NCBI RefSeq assembly: GCF_000519325.1
Contig: NZ_KI912613.1
Location: 340,864-404,863 of the forward strand
Source of the DNA: Patulibacter minatonensis DSM 18081
Lineage (GTDB): Bacteria; Actinomycetota; Thermoleophilia; Solirubrobacterales; Solirubrobacteraceae
Direction: 5' to 3'
Length of the DNA stretch: 64,000 nucleotides
Numbering within the stretch: position 1 is the stretch's first letter; every line of letters starts with the position of its first letter. This document shows positions 48,941 to 57,359 of this stretch, piece after piece. The notes under the pieces are model-generated. The model searched no databases and was not told where the DNA came from. It worked only from the letters and a program-made list of their open reading frames with translations. The translations under genes were made by a program, and so were the position numbers.

Positions 48941-51031
48941 TTGCCGCAGGAATCGCAGGTGGTCGACTGGCCGGGCCGGAAGATGGTCGATCGCGCGGGC
49001 GCGCGCATCGGCGTGGTCCAGGACGTCTTCGCGGACGAACGCACCGGCGAGGCCGCGTGGGCGACCGTGAAGACCGGCCGGTTCGGCGGGACCACGCGCC
49101 TGATCCCGATCGACCGCGCGCGGGCGGTGAAGAAGACCGTCGAGGTCCCGTTCACCGTCGACCAGGTCGAGTCGGCGCCCGACGTCGGCGGGGACGGCGA
49201 GATGTCGCTCCAGGAGGAGCGCGCGCTGCTCGACCACTACGCGCCGCCGGCCGAGGCCGCGGCGGCGGCCCCGTCGGCGATCGCCGACGACGCGCCGGGG
49301 TCGGCGGTGGCCGAGGACGCCCCGGACGACACCGCCGAGGACGAGCCGGACGCCGCGCCGGCGGACGCCCCCGCGTCGACCGCGCCGGCCGATCCCGCGC
49401 CGGCGGACCCCTCCGCCGAGCCCGAGGATCCCGCCGACGACGTGGACGCGGGCGCCTCCCCCACGGACGCCGACACCCCGGTGGCCGCGGTCGCGACGGC
49501 TCCGCCGGAGGACGACGCGCCTGCGGACGAGGTCCCGCCCACGGCCGACGCGCCGGTCACGGCCGACGCACCGGTGGCCGTCCCGGTGGCCGCGGCGACC
49601 GAGCCCGAAGCGGAACCCGCGCCGGAGGCAGAACCCGAGCGCGCCCCGGAGCCGGACCCCGAGCCCGAGCCCGAACCGGAGCCCGAGCCTGCAGCGGCGT
49701 CGGCGACCGGGGCACCCTCGGACGACGAGGCGGCGGCCACGGCGCCCCTGGACCCGAACGACCTGTTCGCCGGGGCGCACGGCGCCTCGGCCCTCGGACG
49801 CTCGGAACCCGCGCTCGAGCGGCGGACCGCCGTCCCCGAGGCCCCGCCCCGCGAGCCCGCGACCGAACCGACGGCCCCCGAGGCGCCCGCCGCCGAGGTC
49901 GAGGAGCCGGCCGCCGAGGCCGAGACGCCGGCCGCCGAACCCGAGGTCGCGTCCGTCGACCCGGCGCTGGAGGACGAGCCCACGGGCGACGACGACGCAC
50001 CCGCCCCGGGCATCGCGTCCTCGTCGTTCGACCCGCCCGGCGCGGCCGCCGGCCCGGACGCCGACGACGATCCCGCCGACGACGATTCGTGGAGCACCGG
50101 GACGACCGACGCCGACCCGCCGTCCACCGGCACGGACGACCCGGCCGCCCCGGACGAGCCGGCCGGTTCCGCGACGCCGGGGTTCCCGGACCTCCTGCCG
50201 TCGCGCGGTGACGCGTCCTCCGACGCCCCCGCCCCGCCGGCGGACGAGACGTCCGGCGAGCCCACGGAGACCCCGCACGCGGCGGACATGCCGTCCGACG
50301 GGACGCCCGAGGTCCCCGAGGCGGCCGACGAGGACCCGATCCTCGCCGCTCTCGTGGGTCGCGACCCCGGCGCGGACTCCCCGGCCGCGGACGACGGGAC
50401 CGACGACGAGCCCGTGACCGGCACCCCCGCGCCCGACGGCGCGGCGGACGAGTCCGACGCGAGCCCGGCGCCCGAGCCGATCGAGGCGATCGAGCCCGAC
50501 GAGGACCCGGAGGAGGAGGAGCCCGAGGAGACCGCGGGAGGACCGGAGCCGATCGAGGCCCTCGAGCGCGACGAGACGGGCACGGATCCCGCACCGGCGG
50601 ACGAGGAGCCCGAGGTCGCCGAGGAGCCCGAGGAGCCCGAGGACTCCGACGCCTCCGCGGCCGACGACGGGACCGGCACGCCGGAGCCCGAGCCGGACGA
50701 GATACCGGACCCCGAGTCCGAGTCCGAGTCCGAGCCGGACGTGACACCGGACCCCGAGTCCGAATCCGAGCCGGAGCCGGCGACGGACCCCGAGCCCGAG
50801 CCGGACCAGGCCGAGGAGCCCGAGCCGGCCCCGGAGCCCGCGGCCACCGCGACACCGCGCGCCGCGACGTCCGCGCCGCGGGACGCCCCGGCCGGCGGGA
50901 CGACGCCCGGGGCGCAGGAGCAGGACGGCGGGACGTCCTTCCGCCCGGTCGGCCTGGCGATCGGCGCCGCCGGCCTCGGGTTCCGCGTCGCCCGCGGGAT
51001 CCTCCGCGCGCGCCGCGGCCGCAAGGACTGA
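48941..51031 (+). CDS. PRC-barrel protein with very long acidic Pro/Ala/Glu region
   Basis: A 696-residue protein from TTG 48941, which has GAGGAG (48928-48933) 7 nt upstream; no better ATG or GTG with a binding site exists nearby. Residues about 5-85 form a PRC-barrel: VDWPGRKMVDRAGARIGVVQDVFADERTGEAAWATVKTGRFGGTTRLIPIDRAR. From about 100 to 655 the protein is a low-complexity chain of Ala, Pro, Asp, Glu, Ser and Thr with runs like PEPEPEPEPEP. The C-terminus PVGLAIGAAGLGFRVARGILRARRGRKD is short, hydrophobic and basic. PRC-barrels bind RNA, tRNA-related or photosystem partners; here function is unknown. The acidic chain could be an entropic bristle. Confidence 0.82.
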   Translation: MPQESQVVDWPGRKMVDRAGARIGVVQDVFADERTGEAAWATVKTGRFGGTTRLIPIDRARAVKKTVEVPFTVDQVESAPDVGGDGEMSLQEERALLDHYAPPAEAAAAAPSAIADDAPGSAVAEDAPDDTAEDEPDAAPADAPASTAPADPAPADPSAEPEDPADDVDAGASPTDADTPVAAVATAPPEDDAPADEVPPTADAPVTADAPVAVPVAAATEPEAEPAPEAEPERAPEPDPEPEPEPEPEPAAASATGAPSDDEAAATAPLDPNDLFAGAHGASALGRSEPALERRTAVPEAPPREPATEPTAPEAPAAEVEEPAAEAETPAAEPEVASVDPALEDEPTGDDDAPAPGIASSSFDPPGAAAGPDADDDPADDDSWSTGTTDADPPSTGTDDPAAPDEPAGSATPGFPDLLPSRGDASSDAPAPPADETSGEPTETPHAADMPSDGTPEVPEAADEDPILAALVGRDPGADSPAADDGTDDEPVTGTPAPDGAADESDASPAPEPIEAIEPDEDPEEEEPEETAGGPEPIEALERDETGTDPAPADEEPEVAEEPEEPEDSDASAADDGTGTPEPEPDEIPDPESESESEPDVTPDPESESEPEPATDPEPEPDQAEEPEPAPEPAATATPRAATSAPRDAPAGGTTPGAQEQDGGTSFRPVGLAIGAAGLGFRVARGILRARRGRKD

Positions 51032-51222
51032 GCGACTCCCGGTGGGGCGCCGACGACGGCGCCCCACCCCCGCCGAGGCACCGCCGGATGGACGGACCAC
51101 CCCCGACGCGCCAGGTTGCCCCGTACACGCATCTGATGCCCCCGAGGCGTCGTACCCTGAGGTCGAGACGCGCCACCCGGCGCCGGCGCCGCGCCGCGGC
51201 GCAGACCCTCTCGGAGGCACCC

Positions 51223-51456
51223 ATGGGATCCGGACTGCTGCAGCCCACACACATCATCGTCCTGCTCGTCATCGCGCTGCTCGTGCTCGGGCCGAAGCGC
51301 CTGCCCGAGGTCGGCAAGTCGCTCGGCGAGGGCCTGAAGAGCTTCAAGTCGTCGCTCGACGGCCACGACGACGAGCCCCAGGTCCGCCGCGCGAGCGCCG
51401 AGCCGACGCCCGCGCCGACCGAGGCGACCGCCGCCCCGGCGCGCACCGAGGACTGA
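51223..51456 (+). CDS. tatA: TatA/TatB-like twin-arginine translocase component
   Basis: A 77-residue protein from ATG 51223 with GGAGG 5 nt upstream. One N-terminal helix (IIVLLVIALLVLG) is followed by the hinge GPKRLPEVGKSLGEGLKSFKSSL amphipathic helix and an Ala/Pro/Thr-rich acidic tail, which is TatA-like. TatC is not in the window. It could help export the Tat-type dioxygenase encoded at 25205. TatA and TatB cannot be separated by sequence alone at this length. Confidence 0.85.
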   Translation: MGSGLLQPTHIIVLLVIALLVLGPKRLPEVGKSLGEGLKSFKSSLDGHDDEPQVRRASAEPTPAPTEATAAPARTED

Positions 51457-51472
51457 GTCCCGGCGACGCCCC

Positions 51473-51495
51473 GCGCCCCGCGAGCGCCGGGGCGC
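51473..51495 (+). terminator. Hairpin after tatA
   Basis: GCGCCCCG (51473-51480) and CGGGGCGC (51488-51495) form an 8-bp GC stem with a 7-nt loop, 16 nt after the tatA stop. No T-run. Confidence 0.5.
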
Positions 51496-51534
51496 CATCG
51501 CTGAAGCGCGGCTCTGCGGGCCCGAAACGGCCCT

Positions 51535-51562
51535 CTTAGCCCGGGCTCAGCGTCCCCTCACC
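51535..51562 (+). promoter_or_regulatory. Three 11-bp-phased CTCAGC-like repeats upstream of the secreted protein gene
   Basis: CTTAGC (51535), CTCAGC (51546) and CTCACC (51557) begin exactly 11 bp apart, 67 nt before ATG 51629, in the same orientation relative to the gene as the repeats before 7538, 14631 and 26530. It is the only member of the group on the plus strand. Confidence 0.45.
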
Positions 51563-51628
51563 GGCGGCCCCTAGCGTCGTCAGGCGCCCGCGCCCCCCAG
51601 CGCACGGCGACCCGACCCGGGAGGCCCC

Positions 51629-52099
51629 ATGCCCGTACACCGCAGGATCACCGCGCTCCTGGCCACGCTGACCACGCTGGCCGGCGGGTCGTTCGTGACG
51701 AGCGCCGCCGCCGACACCGACGGCGACGCCGGCGAGCGCGGCGCCAGGACCACGCTCCAGAGCGCGCCGCGCGACCACGCGAACGCCCACGTCCACCACG
51801 CTCGGACGCTCGCCGGCGCCCTGGGCGTCAGCGACCGGCACCTCGCCGTGGTCCTGCGCGAGCTCCGCGCCGAACGGCCGGCGTCGGACCTCGTCGGTGC
51901 CCGCCCGGCGGTCCGCTCCGCCGCCGAGCGCGCGCGGGAGCGCGCGGCCTACGCCGCGGCCCTGGCGGCGAAGGTGGGCGTCCCCGTCGACGTCGCCGTC
52001 GCGGCGCTCGACGGGACGTCGCGCCCCGCTCCCGCCGGCGGACCGCAGGGGCCTCCGACCGCCCTGCCCGTGCCCGCGACCCCTCCGCCGGGTACCTGA
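51629..52099 (+). CDS. Secreted protein with two LGV-type helical repeats
   Basis: A 156-residue protein with signal peptide about 6-28 (ITALLATLTTLAGGSFVTSAAA). The mature part has two similar helical units: HHARTLAGALGVSDRHLAVVLRELRAE (about 56-82) and AYAAALAAKVGVPVDVAVAALDG (about 106-128), then a Pro-rich tail. The same paired-unit design occurs in the lipoprotein at 14044. Family unknown. The SDR gene starts 6 nt after its stop and may share the transcript. Confidence 0.72.
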   Translation: MPVHRRITALLATLTTLAGGSFVTSAAADTDGDAGERGARTTLQSAPRDHANAHVHHARTLAGALGVSDRHLAVVLRELRAERPASDLVGARPAVRSAAERARERAAYAAALAAKVGVPVDVAVAALDGTSRPAPAGGPQGPPTALPVPATPPPGT

Positions 52100-52105
52100 C
52101 AGGAG

Positions 52106-53101
52106 ATGCTCCGCCTCGCCGGCCCGATCGACACGCTGCTGGACCGGACGATCGCCCCCGGCTACACCCGGCTCGGCCTCGCCGTCCGCCGGCGGTTGCC
52201 GACCTGGCCGTCGGAGCTGCCGCGGATGGAGGGTCGGACCGTCCTGATCACCGGCCCGACCTCCGGGATCGGCGAGGCCGCGGCGCTCGATCTCGCGCTG
52301 CTGGGCGCCCGCGTCGTGCTCCTCGCCCGCAACGTCGACAAGGCGGCCGCGACCCGGGAGCGGATCGCCGCCGCCGTCCACGCCGCCGACGCGTCCCGCA
52401 CCGCCGACCTCGCGGTCGTCCGCTGCGACGTCTCGTCGCTGCGGTCGGTGCGGGAGGCCGTCGCCACGCTCGAGGAGCGCGAGCCCCACATCGACGTCCT
52501 GATCCACAACGCCGGGGCGATGCCCGCGGAACGGACGGTCACGGACGAGGGGTTCGAGCTGGCGTTCGCGACGAACGTCCTCGGGCCGTTCCTCCTCACC
52601 GCGCTGCTCGAGCCGCGCCTGAAGGCCGACGCGCCGACCCGCGTCATCACGGTCTCCTCGGGCGGCATGTACGGCCAGAAGCTCGACGCGGAGGACCCGC
52701 AGCACGCGCACCGGAAGTACTCGCCCGCCGCCGTCTACGCGCGCAACAAGCGGGCGCAGGTGGTGCTGAACGAGCAGTGGGCACAGCGGCTGGCCGGCAC
52801 CGGGGTCGTCGTCCACACGATGCACCCGGGCTGGGCGGACACCCCCGGCGTCGAGGAGTCCCTCCCCGGCTTCCACCGCGTGACGAAGCGGGTGCTGCGC
52901 TCGTCCGCCGAGGGTGCGGACACGATCGTCTGGCTCGCCGCGGCCGACGGGGCGCTCAGGGACTCGGGCGGCTTCTGGCACGACCGCAGCGAGCGCCCGA
53001 CCCACTACGGCCCGTGGACGCACGAGACCCCGGACGCACGCCGGCGGATCTGGGAGACGTGCGCCGAGCTGGCGGGCGTCGAGGTCGCTGTCCCGGCGTA
53101 G
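52106..53101 (+). CDS. Short-chain dehydrogenase/reductase (DHRS12-like)
   Basis: A 331-residue SDR from ATG 52106, with CAGGAG directly before it; an ATG at 52226 would remove the N-terminal about 40 residues. I keep the long form because similar SDRs have such an N-terminus (IDTLLDRTIAPGYTRLGLAVRRRL). NAD(P) motif TGPTSGIG (near 50), HNAGA (near 134), catalytic Ser SSGG (near 188) and YARNK (near 211-215). Substrate unknown; DHRS12-like enzymes act on hydrophobic alcohols or ketones. Convergent with the TetR gene, 2 nt apart. Confidence 0.88.
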   Translation: MLRLAGPIDTLLDRTIAPGYTRLGLAVRRRLPTWPSELPRMEGRTVLITGPTSGIGEAAALDLALLGARVVLLARNVDKAAATRERIAAAVHAADASRTADLAVVRCDVSSLRSVREAVATLEEREPHIDVLIHNAGAMPAERTVTDEGFELAFATNVLGPFLLTALLEPRLKADAPTRVITVSSGGMYGQKLDAEDPQHAHRKYSPAAVYARNKRAQVVLNEQWAQRLAGTGVVVHTMHPGWADTPGVEESLPGFHRVTKRVLRSSAEGADTIVWLAAADGALRDSGGFWHDRSERPTHYGPWTHETPDARRRIWETCAELAGVEVAVPA

Positions 53102-53103
53102 CG

Positions 53104-53787
53104 TCAGTCGACGCCCGGCGCGTCGCCCTGCAGCGACCGGATCCCGGCGTCGACGAACCGCAGCGCGCGGTCGAGGAGCTGCAGGACCACGGGCTCGCCC
53201 GGCGCCTCGCAGACCGCGGCCTTCGACATCTGGCCCTTCGTGTCGTGCTCCGCGCCGAGGATGCCGAAGATCGCGAAGGTCGCCGCGGCCGCCATCCGCG
53301 GCTCGAGGTCGTCCGGCGACGCGCCCAGGTCCTCCGCGATCGAGGCGGCGATCAGCTCCTCGCCGAACGCGCGGAACCGCTGCTCGACCGCCTTCAGCCC
53401 GTCGTCGGAGTCGACCACCCGGCGCTGCATCCGCATCTCGGCGTCGCGCTCCGCCCAGCGCGGCAGCTCGGTGCGGATCCATCCGCGCAGCGCGTCGGCG
53501 GTCGTCTCCGCCGTCGTCCGGGAGCGCAGGCGGTCGGCCAGGCGGGCGAACGAGTCCTCCTGGTCCGGGAAGACGAGGTCCTCCTTCGCCGGGAAGTACG
53601 CCGACACGGTGCGCGGCGAGACGTCGGCCGCGGCGGCGATCGCGGGGATCGTCGTCTCGTGGAAGCCGTCCCGGTCGAAGAGCTCGAGCGCGGCACGGGC
53701 GATCGTCTCGCGCGTTCGCTGCTTCTTGCGCTCGCGGAGCCCGGGCTCGGGAGTCGAACCCGCCGCGGTCGCGGTGCCGTTCACCAT
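53104..53787 (-). CDS. TetR family regulator, likely repressor of the MMPL gene
   Basis: A 227-residue regulator. HTH: GLRERKKQRTRETIARAALELFDRDGFHETTIPAIAAAADVSPRTVSAYFPAKEDLVF (about 16-72). The C-terminal domain (about 85-225) resembles TetR proteins that control MMPL-type or efflux pumps. A 20-bp palindrome at 53791-53810 lies immediately upstream of its ATG, in the shared promoter with the divergent MMPL gene, so it likely represses both. No ligand is known. Confidence 0.88.
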   Translation of the reverse strand: MVNGTATAAGSTPEPGLRERKKQRTRETIARAALELFDRDGFHETTIPAIAAAADVSPRTVSAYFPAKEDLVFPDQEDSFARLADRLRSRTTAETTADALRGWIRTELPRWAERDAEMRMQRRVVDSDDGLKAVEQRFRAFGEELIAASIAEDLGASPDDLEPRMAAAATFAIFGILGAEHDTKGQMSKAAVCEAPGEPVVLQLLDRALRFVDAGIRSLQGDAPGVD

Positions 53788-53790
53788 GCC

Positions 53791-53810
53791 GTGACAGTAG
53801 CGCCTGTCAC
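53791..53810. promoter_or_regulatory. TetR operator GTGACAG-N6-CTGTCAC
   Basis: GTGACAG (53791-53797) and CTGTCAC (53804-53810) are exact inverted repeats around TAGCGC, 4 nt before the TetR start codon. The 20-bp size is typical for TetR-family operators. Confidence 0.68.
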
Positions 53811-53820
53811 ACGGTCATGC

Positions 53821-53876
53821 TGCAGGAGCCGCAAGTTCGCGCTTCCTGCATTTCTGCAAGACATGCAATTTTGCAG
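53821..53876. promoter_or_regulatory. TGCA-rich inverted repeats in the MMPL promoter
   Basis: TGCAGGA (53821-53827) and TCCTGCA (53844-53850) form an exact inverted repeat. TTGCA/TGCAA motifs continue to 53876 (for example TGCAA at 53855 and 53864, TTGCAG at 53871). The stretch is the most AT-rich of the region. TATCTT (53886-53891) could be the -10 box of the MMPL gene. A second regulator may bind here. Confidence 0.4.
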
Positions 53877-53942
53877 TGGCGGTGCTATCTTGCGACGCGG
53901 CGCCGGTCCCCCTGCGCCGGACCGACCCGTTCAGGAGCCCCC

Positions 53943-56165
53943 ATGTCCTCCCTGTTGGCGCGCTATTCGCGCTCCCTGATCCACCACTGGAAGCGAACGC
54001 TCGGTGTCGCGTTCCTGGTGCTCGTCCTCCTCGGCGTCGCCTCCGGCGTCGCCGGCGGCCCGTCGGCCGACAACAACAAGATCCCCGGCGCCGAGTCGCA
54101 GAAGGCGATCGACCTCTTCCAGGCGCACGGCCAGGCGAACCTCGCCGGTGCCGACGCCGACGTCGTCTTCCAGGCGAAGTCGGGCAAGCTGACCGACCCG
54201 AAGGCCCGCGCCGACATCGAGAAGACCCTCGCCGCGGTCCGCAAGGTCGATCACGTCGCGAAGGCCGACTCGCCGTTCGCCAAGGGCGGCCTGGTGTCGA
54301 AGGACGGCACGATCGCCCAGGCGAAGGTGCAGTACGACGTCGAGGCGATCAAGCTCGACAAGAAGGACGGCACGAAGCTCGAGGACGCGCTGAAGACGGT
54401 GAAGGACCCAGCCGTCCAGATCTCCTCGCGTGGCCAGGTGGTGGACCTCGCGGCCGAAGAGAGCTTCCCGGTCGGTGAGCTCGCGGGCGTCGCCATCGCG
54501 ATGGTCCTCCTGACGGTCCTGTTCGGCTCGAAGGCCGCGATGGGCGCCACGCTGCTCGGCGCGGTCGCCGGGGTGATCTTCGGCCAGGTGCTGATCGCCG
54601 CACTGGCCAAGCCGCTCGGACTGCCGAGCTTCGCGAGCCAGATCGCCCTGATGCTCGGCCTCGGCGCCGGCATCGACTACGCGCTCCTGATCGTCGGCAG
54701 ATACCGGGAGCAGCTCGCGGCGGGCGACTCCAAACGCGACGCGGCGGCGAAGGCGGCGGCGACCTCCGGCGCGTCCGTCGTGGCCGCCGGCGCGATCGTC
54801 ATCGTCGCGATCCTCGGCCTCTACGCCACCGGCATCCCGCTGATCGGCGCCATGGGTCTCGGCACCGCGCTCGGCGTCCTCGCCGTCGTCCTCGCCGCGC
54901 TGTTCGTGCTGCCGGGCATGCTCGGCGCGTGGGGCGAGAAGCTGCGCCCGCGGAAGATCGAGCACGTCCAGCCGTCGCCGTTCTTCGCCCGCTGGGGCGA
55001 GAGGATCACCCGTCGCCCGTGGCTGTCGATCGGCGCCGGCGTCGTGATCCTGCTCGTCTTCGCCGCGCCGCTGACGCAGATGCGCCTCGGTCAGCCCGAC
55101 GACGGCAACAAGGGCGCCGACAAGACGCAGCGGATCGCCTACGACGCACAGGCGAAGGCGTTCGGCAAGGGGTCCAACGGCACGTTCCTCCTCGCCGTCG
55201 ACATCGGGAACAAGAACGACCCGGCCCTCAAGGACCAGCTCGCGAAGATCGCGTCGGACGTCAAGAAGACGCCGGGCGTGGCGTCCGCGTCCCCCGCCGT
55301 GACGAGCCCCGACGGCGAGATCGCCACGATCGGCGCCGTCCCGACGACCGCGCCGCAGGACCAGAAGACCAGCGACCTCCTCTCGACGCTCCGCGACGAC
55401 GTGCTGCCGCAGGCGACGAAGGGCACGGAGCTGAAGGTCTACGTCGGCGGACAGACGGCCGGGTTCGAGGACTTCTCCGACAAGGTCGCCAGCCGCATCC
55501 CGCTGTTCATCGCGCTCGTGATCGGGCTGTCGGTGATCCTCCTGATCGCGGCCTTCCGCTCGCTCTGGATCCCGCTGGTGTCCGCCGTCTTCAACCTGTT
55601 GTCGGTCGGCGCGGCCTACGGCGCGGTCGTCGCGGTCTTCCAGCAGGGCTTCGGGTCGAGCCTGATCGGGGTCGAGAACGGGGTGCCGATCATCTCGTTC
55701 CTGCCGGTGATGCTGTTCGCGATCCTCTTCGGGCTGAGCATGGACTACAACGTCTTCCTGCTCTCCCGCATCCAGGAGGCCCACCACGAGGGCGAGAAGC
55801 CCCGGCAGGCGGTGATCATCGGCCTCTCCCGGATCGGCAAGGTGATCCTCGTGGCCGGCCTCGTGATGGCGTCGGTGTTCCTGTTCTTCGCCACGGCGGA
55901 CGACGTGATCGCCAAGATGTTCGGCGTCGGGCTCGGCGTGGCGATCCTCGTCGACGTGCTGATCGTCCGGCTCGTCGTCGCCCCGGCGGTCGTGCTCCTG
56001 CTCGGCGAGAAGGCCTGGTGGCTGCCGAAGTGGCTGGACCGGATCCTCCCGAACGTGTCGCTCGAGGGGCACCTGGTCAAGAACGAGGACCCGAAGGGCG
56101 AGCCGCTCCAGGGCTTCGAGGCGCCGCAGCCCCAGCGGGAGCACGCGGTGGCCGCGGGCGACTGA
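53943..56165 (+). CDS. MMPL/RND-family transporter
   Basis: A 740-residue protein from ATG 53943 with CAGGAG upstream. Twelve helices in the MMPL layout: helix 1 near 15-35, an outside domain of about 130 residues, helices 2-6 near 170-320 with GLGAGIDYALLIVGRYRE (about 238-255), a second outside domain (about 360-510) and helices 8-12 with LFGLSMDYNVFLLSRIQEAHHEG (about 596-618). The two DY pairs are the proton-relay positions of MMPL proteins. It should export lipids or drugs using the proton gradient. Divergent from the TetR gene; followed by a strong terminator hairpin. Confidence 0.93.
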   Translation: MSSLLARYSRSLIHHWKRTLGVAFLVLVLLGVASGVAGGPSADNNKIPGAESQKAIDLFQAHGQANLAGADADVVFQAKSGKLTDPKARADIEKTLAAVRKVDHVAKADSPFAKGGLVSKDGTIAQAKVQYDVEAIKLDKKDGTKLEDALKTVKDPAVQISSRGQVVDLAAEESFPVGELAGVAIAMVLLTVLFGSKAAMGATLLGAVAGVIFGQVLIAALAKPLGLPSFASQIALMLGLGAGIDYALLIVGRYREQLAAGDSKRDAAAKAAATSGASVVAAGAIVIVAILGLYATGIPLIGAMGLGTALGVLAVVLAALFVLPGMLGAWGEKLRPRKIEHVQPSPFFARWGERITRRPWLSIGAGVVILLVFAAPLTQMRLGQPDDGNKGADKTQRIAYDAQAKAFGKGSNGTFLLAVDIGNKNDPALKDQLAKIASDVKKTPGVASASPAVTSPDGEIATIGAVPTTAPQDQKTSDLLSTLRDDVLPQATKGTELKVYVGGQTAGFEDFSDKVASRIPLFIALVIGLSVILLIAAFRSLWIPLVSAVFNLLSVGAAYGAVVAVFQQGFGSSLIGVENGVPIISFLPVMLFAILFGLSMDYNVFLLSRIQEAHHEGEKPRQAVIIGLSRIGKVILVAGLVMASVFLFFATADDVIAKMFGVGLGVAILVDVLIVRLVVAPAVVLLLGEKAWWLPKWLDRILPNVSLEGHLVKNEDPKGEPLQGFEAPQPQREHAVAAGD

Positions 56166-56222
56166 GCGCCCGGTCGGGCCGACACCCGGGCTCCGCAAGC
56201 GGGGCTCGACCCCCACGCAGCA

Positions 56223-56250
56223 CCGCGACCCGGCTCAGGCCGGGTCGCGG
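56223..56250 (+). terminator. 12-bp stem terminator after the MMPL gene
   Basis: CCGCGACCCGGC (56223-56234), loop TCAG, GCCGGGTCGCGG (56239-56250): perfect stem, followed by TCGTTCC. Strongest terminator candidate on the plus strand of the window. Confidence 0.75.
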
Positions 56251-56317
56251 TCGTTCCGCACCGGGGCGCGACGGCCCCGCGGAGCGCCAGGACCCGGCCC
56301 CCGACGGGATCGTCGCG

Positions 56318-56725
56318 CTACGTCGCCTCGCGCTCCGGCGCCGTGAACGTCGCGGCGGTGACGACGCACGCGATGCCCAGCAGCAGCAGGTTCCGGAGCG
56401 TCGGGCCGTTGTCGTGAGCGACGCTCATGAGGAGCACGAGCGCGACTCCGCAGGCGATCCACGTGATCGCCGCGGGCCACGCGACGGCGGGCCGCCCCGA
56501 CTTCGCCGCCCACCACAGGACGATCGACAGCACGAGCAGCGCGACGCCCAGGGCGACGATCGCGGTCCACTGCCACGCGTCCGCCGAATCCGTCCACGCG
56601 GCGGCCGGACCACCGCACGACTCGTCGCACGCCAGCCCGCCGACGATCCACGCGACCCAGGCGGCGCAGGTCGACCACCCCACCGCGAGGGATGCGGCGA
56701 TCATCGACGCCAGGCGACCGGGCAT
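56318..56725 (-). CDS. Small four-helix membrane protein
   Basis: A 135-residue protein from ATG 56725, whose A overlaps the TGA of the previous gene (TGATG). Four hydrophobic segments: about 6-28, 55-72, 78-100 and 108-128. A Cys-containing loop (ACDESCGGPAAAWTDSADAW) between helices 1 and 2 is probably outside. It is the last gene of the DUF2339 operon. I do not recognise the family. Confidence 0.75.
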   Translation of the reverse strand: MPGRLASMIAASLAVGWSTCAAWVAWIVGGLACDESCGGPAAAWTDSADAWQWTAIVALGVALLVLSIVLWWAAKSGRPAVAWPAAITWIACGVALVLLMSVAHDNGPTLRNLLLLGIACVVTAATFTAPEREAT

Positions 56726-57081
56726 CACCGGCCCCCGCGCGTCGCGAACCACCCGGACACGGCCCGGAGGACGTGGGCGGTCACCGCACAGAGGAGCAGC
56801 ACGGCGGCCAGCGGCCCACCGAGGACCACCGCGATGAACGGCCAGTCCTGCGCGCGGGTGCAGCCGGTCGCACCCGGTCCACCGCACACGCCGTCCGGGT
56901 CCGCGGGCTCCCCCGGGAACCACGTCCCGAGGAGCGCGAACACGAGGGCAGCCACGACGACCAGCGCGGTGGCGGCGTAGAGCACGCGCACGGCGTCCCA
57001 CCGCCCGCTCGACGCAGCGTGCGCACCACGCTCCCGCCACTCGCGCGGGCTCCGGGGTGCCCCGGTGTCCAGACCGGTCAC
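56725..57081 (-). CDS. Small two-helix membrane protein
   Basis: A 118-residue protein from GTG 57081, overlapping the stop of the preceding gene (GTGA). Two helices at about 30-50 (VLYAATALVVVAALVFALLG) and about 80-105, joined by a loop PADPDGVCGGPGATGCTRAQDWPF with two Cys. The N-terminus is basic and cytoplasmic. Family unknown; its position inside the coupled DUF2339 operon suggests a subunit or accessory role. Confidence 0.72.
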   Translation of the reverse strand: MTGLDTGAPRSPREWRERGAHAASSGRWDAVRVLYAATALVVVAALVFALLGTWFPGEPADPDGVCGGPGATGCTRAQDWPFIAVVLGGPLAAVLLLCAVTAHVLRAVSGWFATRGGR

Positions 57082-57359
57082 GACACGCCCCCGTCCCCGC
57101 CCGGCAGGCCGTCGAGCGCGCCGACGCCGAGCAGCACGACCAGCAGGGCGACGAAGCCGACGCTCGCGGCGGCGACGCAGAGCACGAGCGGCGAGAACCA
57201 CAGGCCGTGCCGGGCGGCCCGGACGCCGATCGCGGCGATCGCCAGCGCAAGGACCACGAGGACCGCTCCGACCGCGAGGGTCCCGAGCGCCGTGCCCGTG
57301 CTCGCGACGACCGGGGATGCAGCCGCGAGGCCCGCCGCCGCGGGCACCACCCCGGTCAT
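57078..57359 (-). CDS. Small two- to three-helix membrane protein
   Basis: A 93-residue protein from ATG 57359, which overlaps the DUF2339 stop (ATGA). Hydrophobic segments at about 5-45 (LAAASPVVASTGTALGTLAVGAVLVVLALAIAAIGV) and about 58-84 (FSPLVLCVAAASVGFVALLVVLLGVG). It ends GLPGGDGGVS. No known domain. Like its neighbours it is coupled by overlap, so the four proteins are made together. Confidence 0.72.
   Translation of the reverse strand: MTGVVPAAAGLAAASPVVASTGTALGTLAVGAVLVVLALAIAAIGVRAARHGLWFSPLVLCVAAASVGFVALLVVLLGVGALDGLPGGDGGVS

Noticed and set aside
46634-51250. A 1538-codon open frame on the minus strand across NhaA and the PRC-barrel gene
   Set aside because: It is composed of Arg/Gly/Val-rich low-complexity sequence and crosses two well-supported genes on the other frames.
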